NCBI GenBank assembly: GCA_963851095.1
Contig: CAWKOX010000020.1
Coordinates: forward strand, 1-64,000
Direction of reading: 5' to 3'
Source: Oleispira sp963851095
Lineage (GTDB): Bacteria > Pseudomonadota > Gammaproteobacteria > Pseudomonadales > Oceanobacteraceae
DNA length: 64,000 nt
Shown here one piece after another: positions 1-9,532 of this stretch (within the stretch, counting starts at the first letter, position 1; each line of letters starts with the position of its first letter). Under the pieces are notes generated by a model. That model was not told where the DNA came from. It worked only from the letters and a program-made list of their open reading frames with translations, and ran no database searches. The position numbers were made by a program, and so were the translations under genes.

Positions 1-2
1 TT

Positions 3-308
3 TGTGGTATTTATTGGCTTTGCCAACAAACGCAAAACTTAAGCTACCTGTTAGTCGCTAGTGCAGTGATCAGTAGTTTAGCGATCGCCAAATTATTATT
101 AAATAAAGCCGCAGGGGTTTGTATTAAGCAAGCCAACCTTACGCTCTCAGTTGCAACCCTAGGCAGTTTAATCATTATTTTACACAGCCTAACAGGCAAT
201 CCTATAGCAGCCGAATTAGCCGAAAAATGGCCCATGGAGCTGGCGTTAGGATTATTGTTGGCCGCGATAAATCGTGGATTATTTCTCCAACAAACAAGCC
301 AAGCTTAA
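3..308 (+). CDS. C-terminal end of an integral membrane protein (partial)
   Basis: The reading frame is open from the left edge of the window to a TAA at 306-308, so the true start lies upstream; a GTG at 66 is an internal codon rather than a convincing start. The visible 101 residues hold about three hydrophobic segments (around LLVASAVISSLAIAKLLL, LSVATLGSLIIIL and LALGLLLAAI), consistent with a small inner-membrane protein. I recognise no family motif. The chemoreceptor that follows has its own ribosome binding site 92 bases downstream, so no functional link is implied. Confidence 0.5.
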   Translation, partial: CGIYWLCQQTQNLSYLLVASAVISSLAIAKLLLNKAAGVCIKQANLTLSVATLGSLIIILHSLTGNPIAAELAEKWPMELALGLLLAAINRGLFLQQTSQA

Positions 309-400
309 TGCAGCAAATCTAATGACTTGAGCTAATCTAAGATAATAACCAATGACATCGTAACTGAACATGTTGTTAAATTTTATCTTAGGAGCTCTTA

Positions 401-1894
401 ATGAGTCATTCTCGTATCATATTTTATCAACAGGCCAATCGTTTTTTTACTCTGGTTGTTTGGGGATTATTCGTATTTTCCTTAATACTTGCCAGTTGGT
501 ATGACACCTGGATGGAAGCCCTTATCGTAGGCTTGCCAGCAGCGTTGATTCCTACGCTACTGGCAAGTACCCAGGCCACCAGCGCGGCAACTCGCATCGC
601 CTTCGGTATTTCCTTAATGATCTTTTCGGCCCTGAATATTCAGCAGGCTCATGGCATGCTAGAAATTCACTTTGGCGTCTTCGTCAGCCTTGCCATGCTG
701 CTCTATTTCCGCGATTGGCGTCCTGTGCTCGCCGCTGCCCTCACAATTGCGACCCATCACTTGGTATTCAGCTATCTACAGCAATCTGACAGCAGTATTT
801 ACGTCTTCGAAAATCGTAATACCTTCAGTATCGTAATGATTCATGCCGCTTATGTTATTGCAGAAGCAGGGCTGATTATCTATCTTTGCCGAAAAGCCGA
901 GATCGAGTTCACGCAAACAGAAGAACTTAATGAGATTGGTAGCCATATTAACAAAAAGGGTGAAATCGATTTACGCTATCGAGTCACCAATGCCAAGGGC
1001 CAATTTAGCCACGGCTTTAACAACTTCTTTGGCGAGCTAGATAAGTTAGTTAATAACGTTAGCGTAATTGCAGGACATTTAAACTCTACCGGAGATTCTG
1101 TCAATAAAAGCACACAAGCTATGGCCAGCGGAGCTAAGCAGCAGCAACAAGAAACCGATATGATTGCCAGCGCCACTCATGGAATGAGCACGGCCATGCA
1201 AGAAGTCAATCAGTACGCAACCGATGCTGCAAACGCCGCTAGCGATGCTGATCTGGCGGCAAAAGATAGTGAAGAAAGAATCGACCGGGCGCAAAATACC
1301 ATTAAAGATCTTGCTCTGAATATCGACCGTGCCCATAACGTCATTAAAAACCTCGACGAAGAAAGCAATAATATTGGCTCAGTATTAACCGTGATTCGAG
1401 GCATTGCCGAGCAAACTAATCTACTTGCACTGAATGCCGCCATTGAAGCCGCAAGAGCGGGAGAGCAGGGCCGAGGGTTTGCCGTAGTCGCCGACGAAGT
1501 TCGTACATTAGCCTCACGCACTCAGCAAAGTACCGAAGAAATTCAACATATGATCGAGAAATTGCAAAAAGGCAGTCATGATGCAGTGAACGCTATGGAC
1601 ACCAGTAAGCAAGGTGCTGAATCAAGCGTGCAGCAAACTGAAGAAACAAAAGAAAAATTGTTAATAATGAAAGACGCTGTGGAGACCATCCATAAGCTGA
1701 ATCAGCAGATAGCCCAAGCAGTTTCTGCACAACATCACGTCGTCGGCGAAGTTAATAATAACATCACCAGCATTCGCGATGTCAGCCAAGAAACTAATGA
1801 ACGTGCTGCAGAGGCTGCTCGTGATGGCGAAAAGCTCATCACGATGTCATCAGATCTAAGAGGAATTTTAACTCACTTTCGTACCAGTAATTAA
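401..1894 (+). CDS. Methyl-accepting chemotaxis protein with multi-span membrane sensor
   Basis: 497 residues. Residues about 15-180 form several hydrophobic segments (roughly six) with very short loops, in place of the usual two-helix, periplasmic-domain layout. A HAMP-like linker around 190-240 (IGSHINKKGEIDLRYRV) is followed by a long coiled-coil signalling domain. The hairpin tip, about residues 345-380, carries the conserved AIEAARAGEQGRGFAVVADEVRTLA stretch that contacts CheW and CheA. GGAG precedes the ATG by a suitable distance. With no periplasmic ligand pocket, it probably senses a membrane or energy-related signal; that is inference. No chemotaxis genes adjoin it. Confidence 0.93.
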   Translation: MSHSRIIFYQQANRFFTLVVWGLFVFSLILASWYDTWMEALIVGLPAALIPTLLASTQATSAATRIAFGISLMIFSALNIQQAHGMLEIHFGVFVSLAMLLYFRDWRPVLAAALTIATHHLVFSYLQQSDSSIYVFENRNTFSIVMIHAAYVIAEAGLIIYLCRKAEIEFTQTEELNEIGSHINKKGEIDLRYRVTNAKGQFSHGFNNFFGELDKLVNNVSVIAGHLNSTGDSVNKSTQAMASGAKQQQQETDMIASATHGMSTAMQEVNQYATDAANAASDADLAAKDSEERIDRAQNTIKDLALNIDRAHNVIKNLDEESNNIGSVLTVIRGIAEQTNLLALNAAIEAARAGEQGRGFAVVADEVRTLASRTQQSTEEIQHMIEKLQKGSHDAVNAMDTSKQGAESSVQQTEETKEKLLIMKDAVETIHKLNQQIAQAVSAQHHVVGEVNNNITSIRDVSQETNERAAEAARDGEKLITMSSDLRGILTHFRTSN

Positions 1895-1901
1895 TCTGCT
1901 A

Positions 1902-2366
1902 TTAAAGTCCGTTTTTAGCATCCACTCTATTTTGCAGTGTTTGAATACGGCGCTGCAAAATATCATAACTGGCGCTCGAGCCACGTAAAAATACCTGTGC
2001 ACGCTGCAACAATTGCTGCGCTTGCTGTAATTCTCCTAGCTGATAATTTAACCAAGCCTGACGATAAAATATTGCCGAATTACGCGGCTGAATTTGACGC
2101 GCACGATCAAGGTACGATAACGCCTGCTGGTTATTACCCTTCTGGCGAGCCTGCTCTGCCTGAGTTAATAATACCTGTACCGCCGGATGATGATTACCGT
2201 CATCCAACCTTACAATATCATTTTGCTCAGAGCGTTCTAAAGCTTCTTGACTACCTTCAACTTCGTAGCTCTGCTGGTTTCTTGGGTCGTGCTTTGCGCT
2301 ATTAGGTAAACTGCTGCAGGCTGTTAATAAGCCGAAAAATAAAACTAAAACAACCAATCGAACCAC
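1902..2366 (-). CDS. TPR-containing lipoprotein
   Basis: 154 residues with a type II signal peptide (MVRLVVLVLFFGLLTACSS, lipobox LTAC, acylated Cys about residue 17). Residues about 60-145 contain tetratricopeptide-like helices (QARQKGNNQQALSYLDRA, then SAIFYRQAWLNYQLGELQQAQQLLQRA). It overlaps the 3' end of mrcB by 22 bases on the same strand, which implies one transcript and translational coupling. A role as an outer-membrane-anchored partner of the PBP1b-like synthase is a reasonable inference, though it is not recognisable as LpoB. Confidence 0.85.
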   Translation of the reverse strand: MVRLVVLVLFFGLLTACSSLPNSAKHDPRNQQSYEVEGSQEALERSEQNDIVRLDDGNHHPAVQVLLTQAEQARQKGNNQQALSYLDRARQIQPRNSAIFYRQAWLNYQLGELQQAQQLLQRAQVFLRGSSASYDILQRRIQTLQNRVDAKNGL

Positions 2367-4759
2367 GAACCACCCCCTTGTTTTTCTTTTTCTGCGGAAT
2401 CAATTTGCACGCCAGGTGCGCCCTTATTATCACTACAGGATATCTCACGTCCTGTTAAAGACCCAGATTTAAATGGCATTTTTCTAACCCCTCCGCAGTC
2501 TTCAAAAACAGGCTGGCCATAAGCATTTACCCACGCCCAATCTAGATCGACCAGCGGTGTTAATGGCTCAATACCTGACTGTGCAAAGATACTCTGCCAA
2601 ATAGGTAAAGCACCACTCGCGCCGGTAAAAGGCATTGGGTCATTATCGTCTCGACCTAACCAGACAACCCCAAGATGACGATCATCAAAGCCTGCAAACC
2701 AAGCATCTCGTTGGTCATCACTGGTGCCTGTCTTTGCCGCAATCTTCGTCGTATTAAAGGCTTGCGCTAAGCGCTTTCCTGTTCCTTGTACAACCACTTG
2801 CTGCAATCCATAACGCAGAATCTCCATCGTTTCTGGCGAGAACGCCTGCCGACCTTCCACTGCATAAGACGTTAATACCTTATTATCGCTGGTCGTTAAT
2901 GTCTGAATGACTCTCGGCTTCATGGCAAATCCACCTGACGCATAGGTTTGAAACATTTGCGTAACTTCCAACGGAGACATCGATAACGATCCTAATAAGA
3001 TGGAAGGATAAGGGGGTATCGTTCTCTCTACGCCTAAGCGTTCAAACGTATCGACCACCTGACCAATGCCGACCTTCATACCCAAACGTGCCGTCGCTTG
3101 GTTCAAAGAGCGCGCCATCGCGTCAACCATAAATACTTTACCATGGTCTTTTTTGTCATAATTCTGTGGCTGCCATAAGCTGCCATCTTGGCCCGCAACA
3201 CGCACGGCCTTATCATCAACAATGCTCGACCAATTATATCGTCCCGAGGTTAACGCCGTAAGATAAACAGCGGGTTTGGCCAAAGAACCAATCGAACGTT
3301 GAGCATCTAGCGCTCGGTTAAAACCAAAGAATTGTACTCGGCGAGAGCCCACAATAGCCCGCACTTCAGCGCCATCTACGCTCGTAACGACGGCGGCGGC
3401 TTCTAACGTCGGCTTACTAAATCCGGCGCGCTTTTCTAGCTTAGCGACATGCTGCTGAACCGAGGTTTCTGTTGCGTGTTGAAGCCAAGGGTCAAGGGTG
3501 GTGAAAATTCTAAGGCCAGTATTCTGTAAATCCTCTAAGCGATAATCTGTTTGTAATTGGCGCTTCACCAACTGAATAAAAGCAGGGTATTCACGCTGGC
3601 CAGCTCTTCCAGACTTAGCCACTAACACCGGCTGCCCTTGTGCATTAATTCGCTCAGCGGCTGAAATGATATTTAACTCGGCCATCACATTCAGCACCAC
3701 ATCCCGTCTTGAACGCGCATTTTCAGGACGTTTAAAGGGATTGTAATAAGATGGTCCTTTGATCATACCGACCAATAATGCGACTTCTGATAGATCAAGC
3801 TGTTGAACATTTTTGGCAAAATAAAAGCGACTTGCTAACGCAATACCATGAATCGAACGACGGCCGGCCTGCCCTAGATACACCTCGTTTAAATACGCCT
3901 GCAAAATTTCTTCTTTGCTGTAATGCAGCTCTAATAATAGAGCCATAAAAGCTTCTTTTACCTTACGGCGTAAAGAGCGTTCATTGGTAAGAAAAAAGTT
4001 TTTAACCAGTTGCTGAGTCAAGGTTGATCCACCTTGTACGGTTCTGCCAGCGGCGATATTGGCCTTCATCGCCCGCAAGATGCCGCGAATAGAAATACCG
4101 TAATGATCAAGATAACCACGGTCTTCTACTGCAATGAGTGCTGCGACTAACGCGGGCGGCACATCTTGCAAGGCAATTAATTCACGATCTTCATTATGCG
4201 CAGGAAAGATCCCACCAATATACTGAGGCTCAATGCGCACCAGCCCTTCAGGCTGGCCAGACACCAATAGCTGATCAACACGACCATCAGCAAACGACAC
4301 ACGGATCTTTACTGCATTTTCGTTGCGATCTCCAAACGAAAATGCGCGGCGATAAATAATCCAATCACGCCCTTCTCGGCCATAGGTTCCAGGGATCACG
4401 ACATGGCTAACCGCTTTGTAATCATTCCACTGCAATTCGGCTTTGAGTTGATCGGAGGATAATAATAAACCGGGGTATAGCGATAAGGGGCGCGCATAGA
4501 CCTTGGCAGGTAGCGTCCATTTATTACCGTCAAATTGAGAGCGTACCTGAGCATCTAGATAGACTAGCCATACCCCAAGCGCCAAGATAAAAAGAATGGA
4601 TAAGCGCCAGAGCCAAGACCATACTTGCTGCTTCCAGCTGCGAAGGCTTTTATTCGTCGGCCTAGAGGTTGGCTTCTTTTTGTTAGCGGCCGTTTTTTTA
4701 GGTGCCGTTTTTTTAATACTAGATTTGTTCGCCCTAGTTGGCTTTTTAGCTGTCGTCAT
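2345..4759 (-). CDS. mrcB: Penicillin-binding protein 1B (bifunctional transglycosylase/transpeptidase)
   Basis: 804 residues, a normal length for PBP1b. A Lys-rich cytoplasmic tail (residues 1-40) is followed by a single membrane anchor (about 45-67), a UB2H-like region (about 100-190), a GT51 glycosyltransferase domain (AVEDRGYLDHYGISIRGILRA and the GGSTLTQQLVKN motif) and a transpeptidase domain. The latter has the active-site SXXK in RSIGSLAKP, an SxN motif (SLNQAT) and the KTGT motif near residue 690. It polymerises and crosslinks peptidoglycan in the periplasm. It is divergent from the downstream adenosine kinase gene and is followed by the overlapping TPR lipoprotein. Confidence 0.96.
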   Translation of the reverse strand: MTTAKKPTRANKSSIKKTAPKKTAANKKKPTSRPTNKSLRSWKQQVWSWLWRLSILFILALGVWLVYLDAQVRSQFDGNKWTLPAKVYARPLSLYPGLLLSSDQLKAELQWNDYKAVSHVVIPGTYGREGRDWIIYRRAFSFGDRNENAVKIRVSFADGRVDQLLVSGQPEGLVRIEPQYIGGIFPAHNEDRELIALQDVPPALVAALIAVEDRGYLDHYGISIRGILRAMKANIAAGRTVQGGSTLTQQLVKNFFLTNERSLRRKVKEAFMALLLELHYSKEEILQAYLNEVYLGQAGRRSIHGIALASRFYFAKNVQQLDLSEVALLVGMIKGPSYYNPFKRPENARSRRDVVLNVMAELNIISAAERINAQGQPVLVAKSGRAGQREYPAFIQLVKRQLQTDYRLEDLQNTGLRIFTTLDPWLQHATETSVQQHVAKLEKRAGFSKPTLEAAAVVTSVDGAEVRAIVGSRRVQFFGFNRALDAQRSIGSLAKPAVYLTALTSGRYNWSSIVDDKAVRVAGQDGSLWQPQNYDKKDHGKVFMVDAMARSLNQATARLGMKVGIGQVVDTFERLGVERTIPPYPSILLGSLSMSPLEVTQMFQTYASGGFAMKPRVIQTLTTSDNKVLTSYAVEGRQAFSPETMEILRYGLQQVVVQGTGKRLAQAFNTTKIAAKTGTSDDQRDAWFAGFDDRHLGVVWLGRDDNDPMPFTGASGALPIWQSIFAQSGIEPLTPLVDLDWAWVNAYGQPVFEDCGGVRKMPFKSGSLTGREISCSDNKGAPGVQIDSAEKEKQGGGSWFDWLF

Positions 4760-4860
4760 ATGGCGCTTATGCTAACACAGACTGAGTTAGTGATACGCCC
4801 GAGTTCTGTTAAACTGCAGCCAACAAATACTCATCATTCCAATTTATAGAGATATGACAC

Positions 4861-5853
4861 ATGGCTAAGTACCACATTTATGGCATCGGCAACGCACTGG
4901 TTGATAAAGAATTTGAAGTAGAAGACAGCTTCTTTACCGACCTAAACATCGAAAAAGGCATGATGACCTTAATCGAAGAAGACCAGTTGGCTGAACGTCT
5001 AGCGGTATTGAATGATCGCTTTGGTCTTAAAAAACGTGCCTGTGGTGGCAGCGCCGCCAATACGATCATTGGTGCAAGTTACTTTGGTGCAAAAACCTTT
5101 TATAGCTGCAACGTTGCCAATGACGAAGCAGGTGATTTTTACATGCAAGATATGGCTGCGGCTGGCGTAGATACAAATCTAGGCGCAGACCGTGATGCCG
5201 GTGTGACGGGTAAATGTTTGGTTATGGTCACCCCTGATGCTGAACGCACGATGAATACTTATTTAGGTATTACAACCAATCTAGAACAAAAACACATCGA
5301 CGAAACTGCATTACTCGATTCTGAATACGCCTATATCGAAGGGTATTTGGTAACGTCTGATCTTTCTCGCGCTGCGGCCATTGCAGTCCGTAAACTGGCC
5401 GAAAAGAATGGCATCAAAACCGCATTGACCTTCTCAGACCCTGCGATGGTTCAGTTCTTTAAAGATGGCATTAAAGAAATGATCGGCGACGGCGTTGATC
5501 TTTTATTCTGCAACGAAGAAGAAGCTCAGTTATTTGCCGGTACTGACAACTTAGAAGACGCAATCAGCTTCATTAAGACTCAGGCAAAAACGTTTGCCAT
5601 TACCTTGGGTAGCAAAGGCGCGATCGCTTTTGACGGCGAAACAATGCACGAGATTGCAGCAAATAAAACTACGGCGGTAGATTCTAACGGTGCCGGTGAT
5701 ATGTTTGCTGGTGCGTTTATGTATGCCCTAACTCATGGCTACGACTTTGCAGCAGCGGGTCGTTTGGCCAGTGCCGCGTCTTCTCAAGTAGTTAGCCAGT
5801 TTGGGCCACGCTTAGAAGCCGAGCAACATGAGCCGCTAAAAACAGTACTATAG
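4861..5853 (+). CDS. PfkB-family sugar/nucleoside kinase, probably adenosine kinase
   Basis: 330 residues of the ribokinase/PfkB fold. The N-terminal GIGNALVDKEFEV and the ACGGSAANTI substrate loop (about residues 61-70) are typical of bacterial adenosine kinase-like members. The C-terminal PfkB signature appears as DSNGAGDMFAGAF (about 276-288), with the catalytic Asp in GAGD. It would phosphorylate adenosine or a related nucleoside/sugar with ATP in the cytoplasm. A strong intrinsic terminator follows directly, so it is probably monocistronic. The exact substrate cannot be read from sequence. Confidence 0.88.
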   Translation: MAKYHIYGIGNALVDKEFEVEDSFFTDLNIEKGMMTLIEEDQLAERLAVLNDRFGLKKRACGGSAANTIIGASYFGAKTFYSCNVANDEAGDFYMQDMAAAGVDTNLGADRDAGVTGKCLVMVTPDAERTMNTYLGITTNLEQKHIDETALLDSEYAYIEGYLVTSDLSRAAAIAVRKLAEKNGIKTALTFSDPAMVQFFKDGIKEMIGDGVDLLFCNEEEAQLFAGTDNLEDAISFIKTQAKTFAITLGSKGAIAFDGETMHEIAANKTTAVDSNGAGDMFAGAFMYALTHGYDFAAAGRLASAASSQVVSQFGPRLEAEQHEPLKTVL

Positions 5854-5873
5854 CCAACGCTATACGTGCACAT

Positions 5874-5911
5874 AAAAAATGCCGCTGTCGAATTCGAGAG
5901 CGGCATTTTTT
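5874..5911 (+). terminator. Rho-independent terminator after the adenosine kinase gene
   Basis: The six-base arms GCCGCT and AGCGGC (5881-5904) surround a loop that itself contains the palindrome TCGAATTCGA. An A-run precedes the stem and a T-run follows it (ATTTTTTG), so it could terminate transcription in both directions between convergent genes. Confidence 0.9.
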
Positions 5912-5942
5912 GCTTTCTAAAACCATTATCTGAGAGGCTTAA

Positions 5943-6293
5943 CTAGTCTGCAAAAGAATTGGCTTCTTCTGCGAAATCTCGCACTGCATATCCCGTAATA
6001 AGGCCTTGCTTATTCACCTGACAATGAGCAAACCCCTCTTGGGTACTATCCTGTAAATATAGGAATATCTCAAAGAATTCAGTAGTTTCTCGGCTCGAAG
6101 CGGCATCGAAATAGATATACGTTCCTTCGTGTAAATTAAATTCCATTAACGCACGGCAATGCTCCATGGCATCGGCAATACCACCAGCCTTACCTTGAAG
6201 GTCATAGCGTTCTTTATACAACTCACAGCCAGATAGTAAAAAGGGTGTGGTTATAAGGGTCAATACAGTCAGTAAGTCTCTAATCAATCTCAT
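5943..6293 (-). CDS. Small lipoprotein of unknown function
   Basis: 116 residues. The signal peptide ends in the lipobox LLSGC (Cys about residue 23). The mature part has two further Cys residues (HCRAL and HCQVN), plausibly a disulfide in the periplasm, and mixed alpha/beta composition. It is convergent with the adenosine kinase gene. I recognise no family. Confidence 0.75.
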   Translation of the reverse strand: MRLIRDLLTVLTLITTPFLLSGCELYKERYDLQGKAGGIADAMEHCRALMEFNLHEGTYIYFDAASSRETTEFFEIFLYLQDSTQEGFAHCQVNKQGLITGYAVRDFAEEANSFAD

Positions 6294-6427
6294 AGCACCT
6301 GTTACTATTGTCTATTCTTTATGCTCTGCTTTAGTACGTTTTTTGTACATGCTATTTGAAGTATAGCCACTTCCGACTAAAATTCTGCAGAAGTTGAAAT
6401 TTATAAAATGATATTGAGGCGGTATGC

Positions 6428-6913
6428 CTACATCAAAAGGTCTTGGCTGATAGGATGATATTGATCGGCTGCCTCAATAAGCGAACCTGCGGTTAGTTTC
6501 GATACGCCAAAAACTTCAGTGGCCATACCATAGGTTTGGCTAACCTTCTTCAAAAGCAGATCAAAATCGCCATCACCCGATAGCAAAATAATCGTATCAA
6601 CATCACCTGATGCAGCGGCTTCCATCACGTCAATCGCGATACCGACGTCCCAGTCTCCTTTTGCACTACCGTCCATACGCTGAATATAGGGTTTGAGCTT
6701 CACATCAAAACCAATGTGTTTAAGCGCATCTTGAAACTTGATTTGCTGATCATCCCCTTTATGAATCGCGTAGGCGAAAGCCGAAACGATATCGCCCTGC
6801 TTGGCTATTTTCTGCCATAGCTTGCGATAGTTAAATGAGCGCCCATACACATCACGAGTCGTATAATAAATATTTTGGACATCGGCGAAGATGGCAATCT
6901 TTTGTACTTTCAT
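6428..6913 (-). CDS. NYN-domain (LabA/DUF88-like) putative ribonuclease
   Basis: 161 residues covering a complete NYN domain of the PIN-like nuclease fold. Acidic residues expected at the metal site are present: IFADVQNIYY near residue 8-16, KGDWDVGIAIDVMEAA around 85-100 and LLSGDGDFDLLLKK around 110-123. Family members are RNA-binding nucleases of mostly unknown cellular role. It stands alone between a lipoprotein gene and the 3' end of the TonB receptor locus. Confidence 0.88.
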   Translation of the reverse strand: MKVQKIAIFADVQNIYYTTRDVYGRSFNYRKLWQKIAKQGDIVSAFAYAIHKGDDQQIKFQDALKHIGFDVKLKPYIQRMDGSAKGDWDVGIAIDVMEAAASGDVDTIILLSGDGDFDLLLKKVSQTYGMATEVFGVSKLTAGSLIEAADQYHPISQDLLM

Positions 6914-7062
6914 AACGAATTGGTTTTCATAACGTATTTTTTTATAAGAAGGAATTATCTTAACGTATCGATAAGCTAGACTGCTAACTTTCTAAACTGA
7001 TAGATTCTGGACTGCTTGATCAATAGAAGGGTATCGTATTTATTCATCTTTATGGAAGATAT

Positions 7063-7109
7063 CTTTTACTGAGCCGTAAGTCTCAGTAAAAGATCAGCCT
7101 CAGTAAAAG
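7063..7109. repeat. Three-copy 11-bp inverted/direct repeat, likely terminator of the TonB receptor gene
   Basis: CTTTTACTGAG (7063-7073) pairs perfectly with CTCAGTAAAAG (7082-7092), and the second arm is repeated exactly at 7099-7109. The two right-hand copies could compete for the same left-hand arm, giving two alternative hairpins. It lies in the roughly 260-base gap between the NYN gene and the 3' end of the TonB receptor; I see nothing else in that gap. Confidence 0.65.
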
Positions 7110-7175
7110 AGTAGCGCTGCTAATTAAAGCGGCATTTATAACCAATATGAAGAACAGACATTGAGAATAGAGCGG

Positions 7176-9405
7176 TTAAAACTGATATTTCGCCCCTACA
7201 TTCAACGACCGAGGCTTACCTGGGCGAAAACCATAAGGTTTAACACCTGCAACGTATTGTTCATCCAATACGTTATCGATTGTCGAATACAGCTGAAGAT
7301 TTAATAGCACGTCATACGATGCACTTAAATCCAGCTACGGTATGTGCTTCAATTAAATCTCCTTTATCAATACGACCTTCTCCAGGAATATTACGCATAT
7401 CACTTTGGTATAAGACCGAGGCATTCAAACGCCAGTCACCTTTTGCCAAACCTAGCTGAGCATTTAAACGATGCTCGGGTAAATAACCAATCCGATATCC
7501 TTCTTCTATTACTTGTCCTTTTTCACCAAATGCCCCCGTCGCATCAACAAACTGATCACCAAACTCACCGTGACTGAAGGTATAACTGATTAACGCTGGC
7601 AAGGTAAAACCTGATAACACCAGTTCTTTATTCCAGCTCGCTTCTATACCATAAACCTGAGCGCTGCCGGCGTTAGTCTGCTCACCGGTTTGGCTACTGT
7701 CACACCCACCTTGAGAGAAGCTGCAGGTGCCGCTGAACTCTGTGTAATCATTTAAGAAAGCAATAATTTCAGCTTGGCCTCCCAAGGCAAAACTGCCAGA
7801 AAAGCGCGAGCCTAGTTCAAAGTTCGTGCTTTCTTCTGGCTTAGTCTCTCCGGCTGCACTGGCCGTCGCGGCGGTAAAGCCTTTATAGACCCCCGCCAAA
7901 ATACCCAGTTCGTCCGTTAGCTGCGAATACACGCCTAAGCCTGGTAAGAATACGGATTGTTTTAAGGTATTTTTGCTTTCTTCGATACCGGTGATAGAGC
8001 CATAAATTGTTTTCGATGCATCTATACTTTCGTGACGCAGCCCTAAGCTAACGACAGTATCATCAATGGTAATTTCATCTTGAATATAAACCGCCAACGC
8101 TAACGCATCGTTTTGATTACGCGCAGTGGTTTTAAAGCTGCCACTTACTGCCTGTAATTCACCACCGGCTAAGGTATTAAAATTTTGTTCCGTATGAAGA
8201 CGCTTCACCTGATCTTGATGAATTCGAATGCCCACTTCTAGCGAATGAGATAAACCCAGTAATGTCAGCTCTTGATTTAAGCGGGTTTGAATACCCTGTG
8301 AGAAGAATGTGCGACCATTATTACCAATGCGTAATTGCTGCAAAGAACCCGAGCTGGCTGCGCCGGTTAAGACATCATAATAAGGCTGATACTGGGCATC
8401 GGTGTGATTGGCTAAGATATTCACCAAAGTGAAATCACCATCGTTATTATTAAACCCACTTAATCTGAACCAATCACGATCAAATTCATTACGATACACA
8501 TCGGTGGTCAAGGTTGAATTACCAAACTCTATTACATGGGTAAATTGATACTGCTGATGATCCCATGTCATATTGTCTAACTGCGATGCGGAATAACGAC
8601 GGTAAGGATCACGTTCAAAATCATCACGCGCCAAACCTAAATAGGTTTCATCAGAATTTTCATCGGCATAACCTAACTTCAACATAAACAGCTGACTTAC
8701 TTCACCCATACTCTGCCAGCTGGTTTTCAAATTCACGTCGTTACGTACAAAGCCGGTATTATCGTTACTGCCATCAAGGTCTTTAAAACCATCCGCACTG
8801 ACTCGCAGGCCTTCAATTAAGTAACCGAAGTTCTCGATTTGCTGGCCTTGAAAGACGTTATAGCGTTGAAAGTTATCACTGCCGTACTGAACATCTAACT
8901 CGCCTTGTGAATCATAAGGAATCTCACGACTCACCAAGTTAATCGCACCACCAACCGTTGCTGGGCCATATTGAATTGCCGATGGGCCTTTAAAAACTTC
9001 CACCGCACTCATGCGAGAAATATTAGGGAAATAATACGCCGCTGGGGCTGAATAAGGGGCGGGGCCAGACAGAATGCCGTCTTCCATTACCGTGATTTTT
9101 TTACTGCGCTCTGGCGAAGTACCGCGCAAGCCGATATTCGGGCGCAAGCCATAACCATCTTCTTCCTGCAGGTTTACACCCGGCACGGCATTTAATACGC
9201 GGTGAATGTCGGTATATTCAAAGGCTTCTAAAGCGACATCATCAATCAGGGTTGCAGAACCTGGCTTTTGAAGTACTTCGTCTTTACCGCCGGTAATATA
9301 AACATTATTCAGTTCGAGAGTCTCTTCTTCAGCAAAAGAGACCGTCGACTGGCCCATGATCGCCATGACAAAAGAAAGCGCAGAAATAGCAGGTAAATGA
9401 TTCAA
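7176..9405 (-). pseudogene. FecA-like TonB-dependent siderophore receptor, frameshifted near the 3' end
   Basis: The intact part has a signal peptide, a plug domain (about residues 30-160, with GLRPNIGLRGTSPERSKKITVMEDG and GPATVGGAINLV) and a beta-barrel, resembling ferric citrate-type receptors. The uninterrupted frame stops at 7312 after the aberrant tail VAGFKCIV. Moving one base restores the frame as LDLSASYDVLLNLQ and then DNVLDEQYVAGVKPYGFRPG, ending NVGAKYQF with the terminal Phe typical of outer-membrane barrels, and stop at 7176-7178. The break is near 7330. Without the last strand the barrel should not assemble. The start is a TTG at 9405 with no ATG close by. The neighbours are iron-related. 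Confidence 0.85.
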
Positions 9406-9450
9406 AATAAATAATTCCAGCAGAAAATTTTGAGGTCAGTATTTAAACAC

Positions 9451-9473
9451 AAATGAGACTTATTTTTAATAAG
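9451..9473 (-). promoter_or_regulatory. Possible Fur site upstream of the TonB receptor
   Basis: The AT-rich sequence AAATGAGACTTATT includes a CTTATT/AATAAG inverted repeat (9459-9464 and 9468-9473). The same AATGAGACTTATT string recurs upstream of the imelysin gene at 10939, which argues for a shared regulator. The match to the Fur consensus is partial. Confidence 0.45.
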
Positions 9474-9532
9474 AGTCGCAATAAAAGAAAGTAGCGTATT
9501 AATAATCGTCAATACGCTACTCTATCGAGAAG

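Noticed and set aside
6910..6930. A six-codon ORF (MKTNSL) whose TGA overlaps the ATG of the NYN gene as ATGA
   Set aside because: No ribosome site of its own is visible and a mini-ORF this short is expected by chance; translational coupling cannot be argued from one example.
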